A stretch of DNA of 5,958 nt from NCBI GenBank assembly GCA_947305445.1, contig CAMZDU010000084.1, positions 1 to 5,958 on the forward strand. The letters run 5' to 3'. Source of the DNA: an uncultured Selenomonadales bacterium (GTDB lineage: Bacteria; Bacillota; Negativicutes; Selenomonadales; Selenomonadaceae). The notes under the pieces were generated by a model. The model had not been told where the DNA came from and ran no database searches. It saw only the letters and a program-made list of their open reading frames with translations. Every line of letters starts with the position of its first letter. The first letter of the stretch is position 1. The translations under genes were made by a program, and so were the position numbers. Below, piece by piece: positions 4,649 to 5,958 of the stretch.

Positions 4649-5899
4649 TTATTCAGCAAATTTTTTGAAGACGACGCAAGCATTGTGTCCGCCGAAGCCG
4701 AATGAATTTGAGATTGCGGCGTTGACAGTGCGAGTTTGCGCTTCGTTGGCAACGTAGTTTAAATCAAGTCCGTCGTCGGGAGTTTCGTAATTAATCGTCG
4801 GGTGAACGATGCCCGTTTGAATCGACATAATCGTTGCGACAGCCTCAATGCCGCCGGCCGCGCCGAGCATGTGCCCCGTCATTGATTTCGTCGACGAAAC
4901 GGCGAGTTTATACGCGTGCTCACCGAAGAGGATTTTAATCGCCTCGGTCTCGCCGCGGTCGTTAAATTGCGTGGAAGTGCCGTGCGCGTTGATGTAATCA
5001 ATTTCCGTCGGATTGAGTCCGGCGTCGTCGAGCGCAAGCTTCATGCACTTGGCTTGAGTGTGTCCGCCGGGCGCGGGTGTCGTGATGTGATAGGCGTCGT
5101 TGTTGCGGCCGTAGCCGACAATTTCCGCGCAGATGTTCGCGCCGCGATTAAGCGCGTGCTCCAAACTCTCCAGCACGACAATTCCCGCACCCTCGCCCAT
5201 GACAAAGCCGCTACGATTTTTGTCAAAAGGTCTGGACGCGTGCGCGGGGTCATCGTTGTGGTCGGAGCACAGAGCCTTCATCTGAGCAAAACCCGCCACG
5301 CCCGCAGGTGAAATTGCCGCCTCGGTGCCGCCCGCAATCATCACGTCCGCTTCGCCGCGCTGAATTACTCGATAGGCGTCGCCAATGGCATTTGTGCCGG
5401 AGGCGCACGCCGTGACGATACATGCACTCGGCCCTTGAAGTTTATAGGCAATGGCAATATTTCCCGCCGCCATGTTGGCAATCATCATCGGAATAAAGAA
5501 CGGGCTGATTCGCGACGGACCTTTGTCAAAAAGTTTTTCGTACTGGTTATGGAGCGTGCTCATGCCGCCGATTCCCGTGCCGACAAATACGCCCGCCCGC
5601 TCGCCGTCAAGTTTATTCAAATCAAGTTGTGCGTCGTCGAATGCCAAACGCGTCGCCGCCAAGGCAAATTGCGTATAACGATCCATGCGTTTGAGTTCTT
5701 TTTTGTCGATAAAAATTGCGGGGTCGAAGTCCAAAACTTCGCCGGCAATTTGGCAAGTGTAATCCGACGCGTCAAATTGATTTATGCGCCCGATGCCGTT
5801 GGTGCCGGCCACAAGCGCATCCCAAAATTTTTGCTTGCCGATGCCAATCGGAGAGACTGCTCCGAGGCCCGTGACTACAACTCTGTTTTCGTGAATCAA
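4649..5899 (-). CDS. fabF: Beta-ketoacyl-ACP synthase II
   Basis: FabF condenses malonyl-ACP with a growing acyl-ACP in fatty acid elongation. The 416-residue protein is full length and begins RVVVTGLGAVSPIG like its family. The catalytic set is complete: nucleophile Cys165 in TACASGTNA, His306 in NAHGTST, Lys338 and His343 in STKSMTGHMLGAAGG. The gatekeeper segment NSFGFGGHN (398 onward, Phe402) marks FabF rather than FabB. The only start that fits is TTG 5897-5899, preceded directly by an in-frame TAG, with no clear Shine-Dalgarno sequence upstream. acpP often precedes fabF in Firmicutes, but only 59 bases upstream are visible and no gene can be recognised in them. The gene has far fewer AAATTT motifs than the facing operon, consistent with a different codon preference. 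Confidence 0.96.
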   Translation of the reverse strand: MIHENRVVVTGLGAVSPIGIGKQKFWDALVAGTNGIGRINQFDASDYTCQIAGEVLDFDPAIFIDKKELKRMDRYTQFALAATRLAFDDAQLDLNKLDGERAGVFVGTGIGGMSTLHNQYEKLFDKGPSRISPFFIPMMIANMAAGNIAIAYKLQGPSACIVTACASGTNAIGDAYRVIQRGEADVMIAGGTEAAISPAGVAGFAQMKALCSDHNDDPAHASRPFDKNRSGFVMGEGAGIVVLESLEHALNRGANICAEIVGYGRNNDAYHITTPAPGGHTQAKCMKLALDDAGLNPTEIDYINAHGTSTQFNDRGETEAIKILFGEHAYKLAVSSTKSMTGHMLGAAGGIEAVATIMSIQTGIVHPTINYETPDDGLDLNYVANEAQTRTVNAAISNSFGFGGHNACVVFKKFAE

Positions 5900-5920
5900 C
5901 TATATCAGCCGTTACTGAGA

Positions 5921-5940
5921 ACTTATAAAAAGTTATAAAA
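5921..5940 (-). repeat. Ten-base tandem repeat upstream of fabF
   Basis: ACTTATAAAA (5921-5930) is followed at once by AGTTATAAAA (5931-5940), nine of ten bases identical, so the copies sit one helical turn apart. On the fabF strand the copies read like two successive -10-type sequences (TATAAC, TATAAG). AACTT (5920-5924) and AAGTT (5930-5934) also form a short inverted repeat. It may be part of a promoter or operator, but no -35 box is convincing. Confidence 0.4.
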
Positions 5941-5958
5941 TTTTACGTCCCATTCCTG

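Noticed and set aside
5435..5938. A 167-codon + strand reading frame opposite fabF
   Set aside because: fabF is complete and conserved on the other strand; this frame has biased, low-complexity composition and no ribosome binding site.
1..5958. CRISPR array, tRNA or rRNA
   Set aside because: I saw no spaced direct repeats, no tRNA cloverleaf sequence with a T-loop GTTCRA motif in the right context, and no rRNA segment.

Overview
The window is bacterial chromosomal DNA carrying a compact five-gene-plus operon, flanked on the left by the tail of a mobile element and on the right by a convergent fatty-acid gene. Shine-Dalgarno sites of the GGAGG type, TTG and possibly GTG starts, tightly packed or overlapping genes, a glutaredoxin-like protein of the YruB kind and the overall protein sequences suggest a Firmicute. 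My impression is a Negativicutes/Selenomonas-like organism, but this is inference and no marker in the window proves it. Base composition is close to half GC, yet the palindrome AAATTT is strikingly over-represented.

Layout. Positions 1-143 look like the right end of an IS200/IS605-type element: the last codons of a TnpB-like gene, a typical omega-RNA-like tail and a terminal hairpin. Positions 144-305 hold no gene that I can support, only a small nested inverted repeat. An extended -10 promoter at 306-314 leads almost directly into trpE. On the + strand follow trpE (340-1785), trpG (1826-2404), a low-molecular-weight protein phosphatase (2401-2826), a thioredoxin-reductase-family flavoprotein (2851-3780), a small YruB-type glutaredoxin (3786-4019) and a glutathione-peroxidase-family thiol peroxidase (4032-4577). 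A strong bidirectional hairpin terminator (4598-4638) closes the operon. It also ends fabF (4649-5899, minus strand), the beta-ketoacyl-ACP synthase II gene that runs toward it.

How the genes work together. TrpE and TrpG form anthranilate synthase, the first committed step of tryptophan synthesis, but no other trp gene follows. Instead the transcript continues into a set that reads as a thiol redox module: TrxB-type reductase to CPWC glutaredoxin to cysteine peroxidase, next to an oxidation-sensitive type of phosphatase. Gene spacing and overlaps suggest one transcript.

Most notable points. trpE stops at an amber codon (1783-1785), although the same frame continues for 15 codons that read like a normal TrpE C-terminus and end in an 8-base overlap with trpG. 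The other amber stop, at the end of the glutaredoxin gene, lies in frame with the peroxidase gene, so any amber read-through would give a glutaredoxin-peroxidase fusion. The phosphatase has lost the second cysteine of its P-loop and has an altered acid loop. The reductase has a shortened NADPH-phosphate motif. fabF starts at TTG directly after an in-frame stop and has no visible Shine-Dalgarno site.
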